The position numbers were made by a program, and so were the translations under genes. The notes below the pieces were generated by a model, which had not been told where the DNA came from, ran no database searches, and saw only the letters and a list, made by a program, of their open reading frames with translations. This document shows, one piece after another, positions 1-8,786 of a stretch of 64,000 nucleotides of DNA; the stretch's first letter is position 1; each line of letters starts with the position of its first letter. Source of the stretch: Treponema sp. Marseille-Q4130 (GTDB lineage Bacteria; Spirochaetota; Spirochaetia; Treponematales; Treponemataceae); NCBI RefSeq assembly GCF_014334325.1, contig NZ_JACSET010000003.1:269835-333834 (forward strand). Reading direction: 5' to 3'.

Positions 1-1
1 C

Positions 2-346
2 TACGAATCGACGCCGGCGGGTATCATTTCGCTCGGCGGCGCGGTTATGGAAATCGTCTATCCCGTCGAAGGAAATACGGCGATGGCGTCCGGCGGTGCC
101 GTGTGCAAAAATTCTCCGAACCTTACGGCCGCAAAAGCCATGATCGATTTGTGCGCATCGAAAGAATTCCAAGATGAACGTGCAAAGATCTTCGGCCGCC
201 CGACCAACAGCAGGTGCAAGCCGACGAATATGCCCCCGACGGACAGCTTTAAGCTTATCGAACTCGATCATGCTTACTTGAGTAAAAACAAAGATAAAAT
301 GCTCGAGCACTGGAACGATTTGTGGGCAAAGGTAAAAGGCCGTTAA
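2..346 (+). CDS. Family-1 extracellular solute-binding protein, C-terminal part
   Basis: The reading frame is open from the window edge, so the N-terminal part lies outside; about 114 codons are visible. The visible part has features typical of the C-terminal lobe of iron/phosphonate-type periplasmic binding proteins (family 1): a PAGI segment, the GGAV run, a sentence-like stretch on residues added at the end of the pocket (PTNSRCKP), and a final helix rich in Lys and Trp (EHWNDLWAKVK). It would capture a small ligand in the periplasm for an ABC permease. The ligand cannot be read from this fragment. A GC-rich hairpin follows 10 bases after the stop. No permease gene follows; instead the downstream 300 bases hold gene relics. 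Family assignment is moderately sure, ligand unknown. Confidence 0.6.
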   Translation, partial: YESTPAGIISLGGAVMEIVYPVEGNTAMASGGAVCKNSPNLTAAKAMIDLCASKEFQDERAKIFGRPTNSRCKPTNMPPTDSFKLIELDHAYLSKNKDKMLEHWNDLWAKVKGR

Positions 347-355
347 TTACATACT

Positions 356-384
356 GCCGCCTCCGATAGATTTTCGGAGGCGGC
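356..384 (+). terminator. GC-rich hairpin after the binding-protein gene
   Basis: Arms GCCGCCTCCGA and TCGGAGGCGGC pair perfectly around a 7-base loop, starting 10 bases after the stop codon. No clear T-tract follows, so it may act as a weak terminator or as a 3' mRNA stabiliser. Confidence 0.5.
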
Positions 385-402
385 GCATAAAATCGGTATC
401 CT

Positions 403-435
403 GGACAAATTCACTTTTGAAAAGTGAATTTGTCC
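403..435. repeat. Perfect 16-bp-arm palindrome
   Basis: The arms GGACAAATTCACTTTT and AAAAGTGAATTTGTCC are exact reverse complements separated by one base. As DNA this is an almost perfect palindrome, as RNA a long hairpin. It lies in a gene-free stretch together with a terminator-like hairpin and a copy of the 125-bp repeat. No T-tract follows. It could be an operator, a transposon-end remnant or a transcription stop. Confidence 0.6.
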
Positions 436-478
436 GCCCTGTCCGAACCTTTATAGTTGCGTCTTTGAGAATGTGTGC

Positions 479-603
479 GGGCATCAAAGGATAATGCGAC
501 CGTACCCGGCTGTGTGATCTGCCGGGTCTGTCGATTGACACGAGTTCGCTTCGCCGATACCATTCGTTCATGATGCACGAAAAACTGCCGCGGAAAAAAC
601 TTG
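479..603 (+). repeat. 125-bp direct repeat, copy A (relic of permease tail and HAD gene start)
   Basis: Aligns without gaps to 8771-8895 with about 21 mismatches (roughly 83% identity by eye). In copy B the segment spans the last codons of a permease (Gly-Ile-Lys-Gly-stop), a hairpin, and the first codons of the HAD phosphatase. Copy A keeps the Gly-Ile-Lys-Gly-stop tail, the hairpin (504-510 pairs with 521-527, same 10-base loop) and a Met-His-Glu-Lys-Leu-Pro start, but has no permease before it and no phosphatase after it. It therefore looks like the scar of a paralogous transporter locus. Confidence 0.75.
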
Positions 604-662
604 ACGTATCGGATTTAAACAATGCGAACGGCATCCTCCCCGATTTTTTCGACGTTATATGA
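570..662 (+). CDS. Short upstream ORF whose stop overlaps the kinase start
   Basis: A 30-codon frame opens with two consecutive ATG codons inside repeat copy A. It begins with the same residues as the HAD phosphatase (MHEKLP...), then diverges. Its stop codon overlaps the start codon of the sensor kinase in an ATGA arrangement. The kinase has no visible Shine-Dalgarno sequence, so translation of this short frame could supply the kinase by coupling. It could equally be a remnant of a deleted gene with no function. Existence of a peptide product is uncertain. Confidence 0.35.
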   Translation: MMHEKLPRKKLDVSDLNNANGILPDFFDVI

Positions 663-2383
663 GCGGGCTGATACTGCGTAAATTTTATCGGCTGCGCGTA
701 TACGCGCAGGAATTCACTGTCTTTTTGTTACTGTCGATCCTGCCTATTATTATCATTACCTGTTTGATTTACGGATTATTTTATCGCAAAATGCAGGAAC
801 AAATTGTACGCGATGCTTCCAACAGTGTTTCTCAGGCATCGAACAGTATAGATATGATAACCGAGCGGATAGAGGCGCTATCGACTACAGTGATCTATAC
901 GGAACGGGTACAAAATTATCTGCATAACGTATATGCGGGGATAAAAAATTCAAGGGCCGAGCTTTTTGCCCTCGAACAGGGGCTTGCCGTATTTTACGAC
1001 AATGCATTGATGCGCTCTATGACGCTCTACGATACCGCCGGTAATTATACGCATTATCCTATCGGAAGTGAAAACAATTTTTACGGTGATATCAGGAATG
1101 CAGCAGATTTCGGATATCATGCGAAGTGGATCGGCGATACCGATACTCATCTCATGCACCTTATCAGACCCATAGAAAGTTCGCGGAATTTCGATCGGTT
1201 GGGTTTTTTCGATATCGTACTGTATGCTGACGTATTTGCGCAGCCGCTGAAAGAGCTCGATTTCGGACGGGACGGCATGTTTGCCGTTTTTGACGAAAAC
1301 ATGCAGTGCATAACCGGAAATGCGAATATGATTTCACCGTTGCTTATCGATGATATTGCAGCACGGCGGAATAATTCGGTTATTAAAATCAAAGGACGCG
1401 ATTATTTTGTCTTTTATCGAACGTCCGATTCGACACGCTGGACTACGGTCGGATGTATTTCGCGAAGCGTGATTTATGACGGTATTCAAAAAATCATGCT
1501 TATAGTTTTCTTGCTGGTATTCGCCATCATCGTTGCAGCGATGTGGATATCGTTTTTGTTTTCGCAGTATTCGGTACGGCGTATCAATCGTTTGATATCT
1601 GCAATGCATGCCTTTTCAAACGGAGATCTCTCGGTACGTATTATGCCCGATGAAAATCCCGAGTTTAAAGAATTGGGCAGTTGCTTTAATGATATGGTAA
1701 AACGGATCGAAAGCCTGATCGATTCGGAGTATCGTGTAAAGCTTTTAAAAAACCAGGCCGAATTGAGGATGCTTGAGGCGCAGATCAATCCGCACTTTTT
1801 ATACAATACGCTGAACGTGCTGTATTGGAAAGCGCAGATGACCGGTCAGGACGATATTGCGCAGATAACCGTTTCGCTGGCAAATCTCTTCCATGCCAGT
1901 ATCGATCGCGCGATCGATTTTATTACCCTGGGTGAGGAACTTAACAATATCGACGATTACATATATATACAAAAAATGCGGTTTCGGGATAAAGTGCAGG
2001 TACGTATCGCCGTTTCGGATGTGCTGAAATCCTATCTTGTGCCGAAACTCGTGTTGCAGCCGATCGTCGAAAATGCTTTTATTCACGGTATGGAACCGAA
2101 AGCGGGCAACGGAATTATCAGTATTGCGTTTGAAGACAGGGGATGCGATGTGGTCGTTACCGTTTCCGATGACGGTGTCGGAATGGATGCCGAAACTGCG
2201 GGGCGTGTGCTTACCGAACGGCAAGGGAAAAAGTTTCAGGGTTTGCTCAATGTTCATAAACGCTTGCAGTTATATTACGGACAGGATTACGGATTATCCG
2301 TCGTATCGACAGCCGGCGTCGGAACGGTCGTAACGATGCGGCTTCGGAAGGAAAACGAACATGTACCGCGTAATGATAATTGA
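659..2383 (+). CDS. YesM-type sensor histidine kinase
   Basis: A 574-residue membrane sensor kinase. Order: transmembrane helix about 19-42, an extracytoplasmic sensing region about 43-277, second transmembrane helix about 279-301, HAMP about 303-355, then a His_kinase (HisK_5F-type) domain with the motif QINPHFLYNTLN, where His379 is the likely phospho-acceptor. The C-terminal HATPase has the N-box ENAFIHG and the DDGVGMD box. This architecture is typical of YesM kinases that work with AraC-type YesN regulators and control carbohydrate uptake genes. It overlaps the next gene, its likely partner, by 23 bases. It probably senses a sugar or a sugar-loaded binding protein; this is inferred from the downstream GH32/ABC genes. 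Confidence 0.92.
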   Translation: MSGLILRKFYRLRVYAQEFTVFLLLSILPIIIITCLIYGLFYRKMQEQIVRDASNSVSQASNSIDMITERIEALSTTVIYTERVQNYLHNVYAGIKNSRAELFALEQGLAVFYDNALMRSMTLYDTAGNYTHYPIGSENNFYGDIRNAADFGYHAKWIGDTDTHLMHLIRPIESSRNFDRLGFFDIVLYADVFAQPLKELDFGRDGMFAVFDENMQCITGNANMISPLLIDDIAARRNNSVIKIKGRDYFVFYRTSDSTRWTTVGCISRSVIYDGIQKIMLIVFLLVFAIIVAAMWISFLFSQYSVRRINRLISAMHAFSNGDLSVRIMPDENPEFKELGSCFNDMVKRIESLIDSEYRVKLLKNQAELRMLEAQINPHFLYNTLNVLYWKAQMTGQDDIAQITVSLANLFHASIDRAIDFITLGEELNNIDDYIYIQKMRFRDKVQVRIAVSDVLKSYLVPKLVLQPIVENAFIHGMEPKAGNGIISIAFEDRGCDVVVTVSDDGVGMDAETAGRVLTERQGKKFQGLLNVHKRLQLYYGQDYGLSVVSTAGVGTVVTMRLRKENEHVPRNDN

Positions 2384-3887
2384 CGACGAACCGATTGTCT
2401 TGGAGGGTATGCGGATGTTTCCGTGGGAGAACGAAAACTGCACCCTTGTCGGAGAAGCCCCTGACGGAGCGGACGGGCTGGCTTTAGCGAAAAAATTAAT
2501 GCCCGATATCGTTTTTACCGACATCAGAATGCCCGGCATGAACGGTTTGGAATTCGCCGATGCGTTTCGCGAGATACACAGTAATGCCCTGATCATCGTA
2601 TTTACCGGTTATTCCGAATTTTCGTATGCACAAAAAGCGCTGCGTATCGGCGTATTCGATTTTTTGGTAAAGCCGGTGAGCGTCGGTGCGCTGCGTGCGG
2701 TTTTAAAGAAGGCGGCGAAATTTTTGGATGTGCGGTGCATGGAAGGACGGCGAACACGGGAGCTTACCGATACCGTAAAGCGTATGAAATTCGCGGTACA
2801 AGAACAGCTTCTGTCCGACGCTTTGCGGGGAGTTTTTAAATTTGATAAAAATACCGTTTCGGCCGACGATTTGAACGTCGGTCATTTTGTCGTCGCCGCC
2901 GTTTCGGGAGACGGCGAAAAAAAATTGGAAACCTATGTGCTTCGGGACAGCTTGTTAAAGGTTGTCAAAAAAGCGAACGAATGCAATCTTTTGCGATTCG
3001 AATTTGAACGATATGTGTTACTGTTTTGTTTTCCCCGTGAAATCGAAGCCGAGCGGTGCCGGAAATACGTCCTGCAAACATTGGAAGAAGCACAGCTTTC
3101 GGTATGGAAGCGATTTAATTTCTCTTTTTCCGCAGGCATCAGTCTTGCGGACGATGATATTTTCAGTCTGCCGCAACTGAAGCGACAGGCATTGCATGTA
3201 TTACGGAACAATTTGCTGCACGGAAAAAACAGTGTTTCCCGTTTTGAGCGGAAAGATACGGCGCCGATCGTTTTCGCCGATTTTGAAACGCAAAAGATAC
3301 AAATCCTTTCTGCAATCCAGGCAAGAGATCGCGTTCTGCTGGTGAGTGAATTCGAAAAATTGGTTATGACGCTTACAACGAATACCGGCAACAGTGAGCA
3401 GATATGTGAAAATATCCGTGATGTATTGGTTGAAGTAGCGTTTTTAACCAACAGCGATATGCCTATCGGTGATTATGTCGGCAAAAAAGCTGCGGATTAC
3501 GTTTGCGAAGTGAAAGATGAGCTGTTGCGTATCTTCCATCGTCTGCAAGTGCAGGACGGTGAAATGAAACGGGATATTGCAACTATCGTTGAAAATTATA
3601 TCAAAGAGCACTATGCCGAAAATATTTCTTTGACAACGCTTTCCGAGCGGTTGTGTTACAATACAGCATACCTTTCTAAATTGATACGTAAAAATTGTAA
3701 ACGAAATTTTATGGACATGCTTATACGTACCAGAATGGAAAAAGCAAAAGAACTGCTGCGTACCACGGAAGAAACGATCGCGCGAATTGCGGCAAAAGTC
3801 GGCTATAATGATGAAGGTTATTTTATTACCGCTTTTAAAAAAGAGACCGGCTGCAGTCCCGCCGATTTCCGCTTACGGCGGTTTTAA
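2361..3887 (+). CDS. YesN-type response regulator, receiver plus AraC DNA-binding domain
   Basis: A 508-residue regulator. The N-terminal receiver has the acidic pair DDE at 8-10, the phospho-acceptor Asp54 (in FTDIRMPGMNG) and the conserved Lys in FDFLVKP. A middle region of about 250 residues links it to a C-terminal AraC-type double helix-turn-helix (about 405-505) with the familiar IARIAAKVGYNDEGYFITAF motif. The start codon lies inside the end of the kinase gene, so the two are translationally coupled. It most likely activates the adjacent sugar-binding protein, beta-fructosidase and permease genes. The target site is not recognised with certainty, but an inverted repeat lies between this gene and the binding-protein gene. 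Confidence 0.93.
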   Translation: MYRVMIIDDEPIVLEGMRMFPWENENCTLVGEAPDGADGLALAKKLMPDIVFTDIRMPGMNGLEFADAFREIHSNALIIVFTGYSEFSYAQKALRIGVFDFLVKPVSVGALRAVLKKAAKFLDVRCMEGRRTRELTDTVKRMKFAVQEQLLSDALRGVFKFDKNTVSADDLNVGHFVVAAVSGDGEKKLETYVLRDSLLKVVKKANECNLLRFEFERYVLLFCFPREIEAERCRKYVLQTLEEAQLSVWKRFNFSFSAGISLADDDIFSLPQLKRQALHVLRNNLLHGKNSVSRFERKDTAPIVFADFETQKIQILSAIQARDRVLLVSEFEKLVMTLTTNTGNSEQICENIRDVLVEVAFLTNSDMPIGDYVGKKAADYVCEVKDELLRIFHRLQVQDGEMKRDIATIVENYIKEHYAENISLTTLSERLCYNTAYLSKLIRKNCKRNFMDMLIRTRMEKAKELLRTTEETIARIAAKVGYNDEGYFITAFKKETGCSPADFRLRRF

Positions 3888-3962
3888 AAAAATTGTCATT
3901 TTTTTTGTAAAGAAGACAAAAAATTAAAATACCAATATATAAGAATATCCCGTAAAATAATA

Positions 3963-4042
3963 GCGATAAAAGCGCATGGCATCGTGTTGTATTTTACTTG
4001 TCGAGCTTTACCGATACGCGGTCTGCTTTGCGCTTTTATCGC
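3963..4042 (+). promoter_or_regulatory. Long-range inverted repeat in the leader of the sugar-binding-protein gene
   Basis: GCGATAAAAGCGC (3963-3975) and GCGCTTTTATCGC (4030-4042) are exact 13-base reverse complements around a 54-base loop. The element ends 38 bases before the start codon and leaves the Shine-Dalgarno (AGGAGG) free. It could be a leader hairpin or two half-sites for the upstream AraC-type regulator. The upstream 70 bases are AT-rich and probably hold the promoter. Confidence 0.5.
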
Positions 4043-4080
4043 ATTACAATTCTTTGTCGGATTTTTCTATAGGAGGCATT

Positions 4081-5373
4081 ATGAAAAAAATGTTGTGTTT
4101 GTGCACAGCGCTGTCCGTTACCGCGATGATGCTGTTTGCAATGGGAACGAAAGAAGATTCGCCTTCAAGCGGAAGTACCGGTATACAAGAAATTACCATG
4201 TGGTACCAGGAAAACAAATCGATGATTCCCGCATTTGATAAGCGTGTCGCCGATTTTAATGAAGCTTATAAAGATAAGTATCATCTGACGATCCAGTATA
4301 TTCCGCGCGGTTCGTCGTATGCGTACGAAGATAAAGTCAATTCGGCTGCTTTTACGAATCAACTTCCCGATCTCTTGGCGCTTGACGGACCGAATGTCGC
4401 GAATTATGCGGCAAACGGTATTATTATTCCGATCGACGATTACGTTTCGGCGGAAAGCAAAGCCGATTTGATGCCGTCGATCATCATACAGGGAACGTAT
4501 AATAACCGCCTCTATGCCGTCGGGTTAAACGAATCGTCGTGCGCGCTGTTTTATAACAAAGAAATCTTTGCCGCCAACGGTTTTCGAATTCCGAAAAGTA
4601 TCGAAGACGCTTACACGTGGGACGAAGTGTATGCCATGGCAAAAAAGATTTCCACTCCGAGCTGTGTCGGCATCAAATTGATCATGAATAAGGGTGAAGG
4701 CATCCCGTATGTTTTGTCGCCGTTTTGGGATATGAATAATTCCGCTTTTACAAGTCCCGACGGCAGCAAATGCAGCGGTTGGATCAACAATAAAGGCGGT
4801 GTCGAAGCGGCTGCATATCTGCAGCGATTTTTCAAAGAAGGGCTCGCAAATATCGATCCGTCGCCGACTGAATTTCAAGACGGAAAAAGCGCGATGTGGA
4901 TTACCAATTCCGGACAGCTGCGCGGTATCTTAAAAAATTATCCGAATTTTCCGATCGGCGTAACGTATTATCCGGTCACAAACAATAAATCTTCCGCATC
5001 TCCGTGCGGCAGCTGGGCGTTGGGCATCTCCAAAAACGCAAAGGATAAAACCGCCGCCGCCGTCGCGCTTGAGTTTATGACAAACAGCGATTCAACGCTG
5101 GCGTACAGCACGGAAGGCGGATATCCTCCGTCGCGACGTTCCAATTATACGAATAATAAGATGTGGAATACGATGCCGTTCAAAGTGTTTTCGGAAGAAT
5201 TGTTTGCGTGTGCGGTACCGCGTCCGAGAACGCCGGTCTATACCGTTTTGTCGCCGAAGTTTTCCGAGATTTTCCTCGATATCTGTTCCGGTTCCGATCC
5301 GAAAAAGAGCCTGGATGAATTGGCGTCCTTTGTCGATGCGGAGTATTCTCGTTTTAAAAGCTCGCATCGGTAA
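4081..5373 (+). CDS. Sugar ABC transporter substrate-binding protein
   Basis: A 430-residue family-1 (maltose-type) binding protein. The start at 4081 is chosen because AGGAGG lies 6 bases before it and a hydrophobic signal peptide begins there; an upstream in-frame ATG would add 35 uncharged and unlikely residues. There is no cysteine at the signal-peptide end, so it is probably soluble in the periplasm and not a lipoprotein. The mature part starts with a strand like EITMWYQENK and continues with the usual two-lobe pattern. It would deliver a sugar to the permeases encoded at 7049 and 7950. The GH32 enzyme next door points to sucrose, fructo-oligosaccharide or another fructoside. A strong hairpin after the stop suggests this gene is expressed above its downstream partners. 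Confidence 0.88.
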   Translation: MKKMLCLCTALSVTAMMLFAMGTKEDSPSSGSTGIQEITMWYQENKSMIPAFDKRVADFNEAYKDKYHLTIQYIPRGSSYAYEDKVNSAAFTNQLPDLLALDGPNVANYAANGIIIPIDDYVSAESKADLMPSIIIQGTYNNRLYAVGLNESSCALFYNKEIFAANGFRIPKSIEDAYTWDEVYAMAKKISTPSCVGIKLIMNKGEGIPYVLSPFWDMNNSAFTSPDGSKCSGWINNKGGVEAAAYLQRFFKEGLANIDPSPTEFQDGKSAMWITNSGQLRGILKNYPNFPIGVTYYPVTNNKSSASPCGSWALGISKNAKDKTAAAVALEFMTNSDSTLAYSTEGGYPPSRRSNYTNNKMWNTMPFKVFSEELFACAVPRPRTPVYTVLSPKFSEIFLDICSGSDPKKSLDELASFVDAEYSRFKSSHR

Positions 5374-5388
5374 TTAAAAATATATTTG

Positions 5389-5422
5389 CCTTACGGAACG
5401 AAGATCCGTTCCGTAAGGTTTT
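5389..5422 (+). terminator. Intercistronic terminator-like hairpin
   Basis: CCTTACGGAACG pairs exactly with CGTTCCGTAAGG, followed by TTTTGT. It sits between the binding-protein gene and the GH32 gene. Partial termination or 3'-end protection here would raise the level of the binding protein over the rest of the operon. Confidence 0.7.
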
Positions 5423-5457
5423 GTAATTTTAATAATTGTTAATTAATAAAGGAAAAG

Positions 5458-7062
5458 ATGAATTCCATAAAGTTCGATTCAAACGGATATGCCGGTATCT
5501 CCGTATTCGGGCATAAAACCGTATCTCACGGTAATATGACGGTGCTGCTGAAAAACGGTGAAATGCCGCAATCGTCTGCGGAGATTGCGACGGAAACGTT
5601 TGTGCTGCATTTTTCTCTGCGCTGCAATACGGCGTATCGTCTGGTTTTGGACGGCGGCGATTTCGATCTCGTATACTTGGATACGGGAGAAAATACATTG
5701 CATGACGGTATCCGTTTTTTAACGGATGTCCGCTATGATCAAGCCTATCGTAATCGATGTCATTTTTCTCCTCCCGTCGGATGGATGAACGATCCGAACG
5801 GCTTGTGCGTATACAAGGGTTATATTCATCTGTTTTATCAATTCAATCCGTTCGCTCAGGTATGGGGAAATATGCATTGGGGGCATGCGGTCAGCACCGA
5901 TTTGATGCATTGGAAACACATGCCTGTCGTATTTTTTCCGCAGAGAGAATTGCAAGATCGCCGCGATTTGCGAGGCGGCGCTTTTTCCGGAAGTGCGCTT
6001 GTCAAAGACGATGCGATGCACGTATTTTTTACACGGCATTACGGAGCCCATGATCGTTCATGGGCGAAGGAGCGGCAAGTAAAAGCGTCGAGTGTTGACG
6101 GTGTGGAATTTGCCGGCGAACACGACGTTTTAGATGACGATGCGGGCAATTCTCGCCGCAATTTCCGCGATCCGAAGATATTTGAATTTAATAATTATTA
6201 TTTTATGGTTATCGGCGGCGATCGAAACGCCGTTCCGACGGTATTTTTATACCGTTCGAAAGATACCGAACATTGGGAATTCGTTTCGGATATGTATACG
6301 GAGTCCGATAAAAAATACGCCGTCGCCGAATGTCCAGATCTTTTTTTTCTTGACGGAAAGTGGGTTTTGATTATCGGTTTTATCAACAGTGATCCGGTAT
6401 CCGATATTCAACGCGACGTAAAATACATGATTGGGACATTCGACGGAGAAAAATTTATTCCCGAATCTTCAGGTCTCCTCGATTACGGTAAAGATTTTTA
6501 TGCCGTACAGACTTTTTTATATCGATCAAGGCGAATCTGTTTCGGCTGGAACAGCGATCAGTTGAAATCGTATCGACCGAAGCGAGGGAGTGCAAACGGT
6601 ACCTTATCGTTTCCGCGGGAACTCCATGTGGCGGACGGCACTCTCGTACAAACACCTGTCGAAGAGTTGTATTCATTGGAAACCGAAGGAGATGCGCTGC
6701 CGGTACGCGTACCGTTTTTAATAAAAATGGAATCTGACGGACAGCGTGAATTTGTTATCGATTTGGTTTCTTCGCCCGAAGGAAATCTTTCCCTCGTATA
6801 TCGAAACGGTGTGCTTTCGGTAACGGTTGCAGGGATCATTAAGTGTACAAAGCCGATCGCGTATCTCAAAGATATGGAAGTTATCGTCGATGCATCGCTT
6901 GTCGAGCTCTTTGTAAACGGGGGAAGCGCCGTGATGACGGCGCGGTATTATCTGGAAGGCGATCAAACGGCGATGCCCGGAATGGAAACGAGTCAAATAA
7001 AAGAATTTATTAAATTATATCGTTTGAATGGCATTTGGGAGAATTACGATGAACGAAAATAA
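5458..7062 (+). CDS. GH32 beta-fructosidase (sucrose or sucrose-6-phosphate hydrolase type)
   Basis: A 534-residue glycoside hydrolase family 32 enzyme that splits terminal beta-fructofuranosyl bonds. The three signature motifs are present: WMNDPNG at 109-115 with nucleophile Asp112, RDP at 237-239 with the transition-state Asp238, and the EC motif at 291-292 with acid/base Glu291. The five-blade propeller covers about 100-400 and is followed by a shorter beta-sandwich. About 95 residues precede the catalytic core, more than in typical SacA/ScrB. No signal peptide is seen, so it should act on imported sugar in the cytoplasm. It overlaps the next permease gene by 14 bases. Whether the substrate is phosphorylated is unknown; an ABC importer would deliver the free sugar. 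Confidence 0.92.
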   Translation: MNSIKFDSNGYAGISVFGHKTVSHGNMTVLLKNGEMPQSSAEIATETFVLHFSLRCNTAYRLVLDGGDFDLVYLDTGENTLHDGIRFLTDVRYDQAYRNRCHFSPPVGWMNDPNGLCVYKGYIHLFYQFNPFAQVWGNMHWGHAVSTDLMHWKHMPVVFFPQRELQDRRDLRGGAFSGSALVKDDAMHVFFTRHYGAHDRSWAKERQVKASSVDGVEFAGEHDVLDDDAGNSRRNFRDPKIFEFNNYYFMVIGGDRNAVPTVFLYRSKDTEHWEFVSDMYTESDKKYAVAECPDLFFLDGKWVLIIGFINSDPVSDIQRDVKYMIGTFDGEKFIPESSGLLDYGKDFYAVQTFLYRSRRICFGWNSDQLKSYRPKRGSANGTLSFPRELHVADGTLVQTPVEELYSLETEGDALPVRVPFLIKMESDGQREFVIDLVSSPEGNLSLVYRNGVLSVTVAGIIKCTKPIAYLKDMEVIVDASLVELFVNGGSAVMTARYYLEGDQTAMPGMETSQIKEFIKLYRLNGIWENYDERK

Positions 7063-7939
7063 AAAAACGTTGAAAAAAACGCCGACAGGCTATGTTGCAT
7101 TTTTTATCGTGCCGGCGATTGCTTTGTTGTGCTGTTTTTTGCTCGTGCCGGTATTATTATCGTTCGGCTTCAGTTTTATGAATTTCAACATGCTGCAGCC
7201 GGAAGCGGCATTTTTTTCTGGTCTTGAAAACTATAAACGGCTGTTTACCGATCCGACATTTTATAAGACGTTGCGGAATACGGTTTACTTTACGCTCGTC
7301 GTCGTCGTGTATCAGGACTCGCTCGCATTTGCGTTGGCGCTGCTCGTCAGAAAAAATATTAAAGGCGTCGGTATTTTCCGCGCGATGTATTTCACTCCGC
7401 TGGTAACTTCGATCACCGTCGTTTCCATTTTGTGGACGTTTATCTACAATCCGAATCCGACGCAGGGTCTGCTCAACGCGCTGCGCGTTAAAGCCGGTTT
7501 CCAACCGAGTATGTTTTTACATGATCCCGCGACTGCAATGAATTCGATTATTTTTATGTCGGGCTGGCATTCGGCCGGCTATCACATGATGATTTTGCTT
7601 GCGGGGCTGCAGGCGATTCCCGAAGAATTGTACGAAGCGGCGGAGATTGACGGTGCAGGTCCGGTTCAGCAATTTTTTCACGTTACACTGCCCGGAGTGA
7701 AGAACGTACTGATATTCGTCGTGCAGGTGACGATGATATCGGCTATGAAATTATTTACGCAGCCTTATGTGATGACACAGGGCGGTCCGAAAGAATCGAC
7801 AAAAACGCTGACGTATTATATTTATCAACAGGGATTTCAATTCAGAAATATCGGTTATGCGTCGGCGATTTCCGTTTTGTTTTTTATCATCGTCGTAACG
7901 CTTTCGCTTACGCTGAAACGAATCATCAGACAAAAATAA
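7049..7939 (+). CDS. Sugar ABC transporter permease, MalF type
   Basis: A 296-residue inner-membrane permease with six predicted transmembrane segments. The cytoplasmic EAA loop is visible as EAAEIDGAGPVQQFFHVTLP and is the docking site for the ATPase. Start 7049 is preferred over the ATG at 7028 because GGGAG lies 8 bases before it; the start lies within the end of the GH32 gene. It pairs with the next gene to form the channel. No ATPase gene is present in the locus, as is common for this family, where one shared MsmX/MalK-like ATPase serves several importers. Confidence 0.92.
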   Translation: MNENKKTLKKTPTGYVAFFIVPAIALLCCFLLVPVLLSFGFSFMNFNMLQPEAAFFSGLENYKRLFTDPTFYKTLRNTVYFTLVVVVYQDSLAFALALLVRKNIKGVGIFRAMYFTPLVTSITVVSILWTFIYNPNPTQGLLNALRVKAGFQPSMFLHDPATAMNSIIFMSGWHSAGYHMMILLAGLQAIPEELYEAAEIDGAGPVQQFFHVTLPGVKNVLIFVVQVTMISAMKLFTQPYVMTQGGPKESTKTLTYYIYQQGFQFRNIGYASAISVLFFIIVVTLSLTLKRIIRQK

Positions 7940-7949
7940 AGGAATTATT

Positions 7950-8786
7950 ATGATACGCAAACAAAAAACTACGACAATGATTTATACCGTTAATACGATT
8001 TTAGGATTGCTGTATGTGGCGCCGCTTCTGTGGATGATCGTTTCATCGTTTAAACCGGAAAGCCGTATCTTTGCCGATATGAATCACGTTCTCCGTGCGT
8101 TTATTCCGTTGGATTTTACACTCGAAAATTACCGTGAAGTTTTCGTGCGCAGCAATTTGATCCGCTATATCGGTAACAGTTTGTTTTACGTAAGTGTGCT
8201 TGTTTTTTTGAGTATGCTTATCAATTCTATGTGCGGATATGCGCTTGCAAAATTTCGCTTTAAAGGAAAAAATATCATCTTTACAATCGTCATTGCGCTT
8301 TTCGTACTGCCGCTTGAGAGTATTATTTTAGCGCTCTATTGGGTCGTCAATCAGATCGGATGGAACGATTCGTACCGTGCGCTTATCATTCCGTTTGCGG
8401 CGAAGTGTTTCGATATTTATCTTTTTCGGCAATTTTTTCTCGATGTTCCCGATGATTTTATCGAAGCGGCGGCTATCGACGGCGCGGATCCCATCAAAAC
8501 GTTTTTCGCTTTGATAGTTCCGATCTCCGGACCCGTGTTCGCGACGGTTTTAATTCTCGACTACGTTGCCTATTGGTCTGATTTTATGTGGCCGCTTCTT
8601 GTGACGCTGTCTCCCGGAAAGCGTACCGTACAGTTGGGCTTGCAGGCATTCTTTACCGAGCCGCCGATCTATTATGGACCGATCATGGCTGCCCTCGTGG
8701 TTTCCGTTATCCCGATGGTAGTGATGTTCGTGTTTTTCCAAAAGTATTACGTGCAGGGTATTGCTGCGACGGGCATCAAAGGATAA
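7950..8786 (+). CDS. Sugar ABC transporter permease, MalG type
   Basis: A 278-residue permease, second half of the channel, starting 10 bases after the MalF-type gene behind AGGAATT. Six transmembrane segments; EAA loop EAAAIDGADPIKTFFALIVP. The C-terminus ends in Gly-Ile-Lys-Gly, typical of the family. The last codons form the left end of the 125-bp repeat whose other copy lies at 479. Confidence 0.92.
   Translation: MIRKQKTTTMIYTVNTILGLLYVAPLLWMIVSSFKPESRIFADMNHVLRAFIPLDFTLENYREVFVRSNLIRYIGNSLFYVSVLVFLSMLINSMCGYALAKFRFKGKNIIFTIVIALFVLPLESIILALYWVVNQIGWNDSYRALIIPFAAKCFDIYLFRQFFLDVPDDFIEAAAIDGADPIKTFFALIVPISGPVFATVLILDYVAYWSDFMWPLLVTLSPGKRTVQLGLQAFFTEPPIYYGPIMAALVVSVIPMVVMFVFFQKYYVQGIAATGIKG

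Noticed and set aside
347-634. Minus-strand frame of 95 codons over the first repeat copy
   Set aside because: It is antisense to a segment with better explanation as a repeat and gene relic, has no ribosome binding site and no family resemblance.
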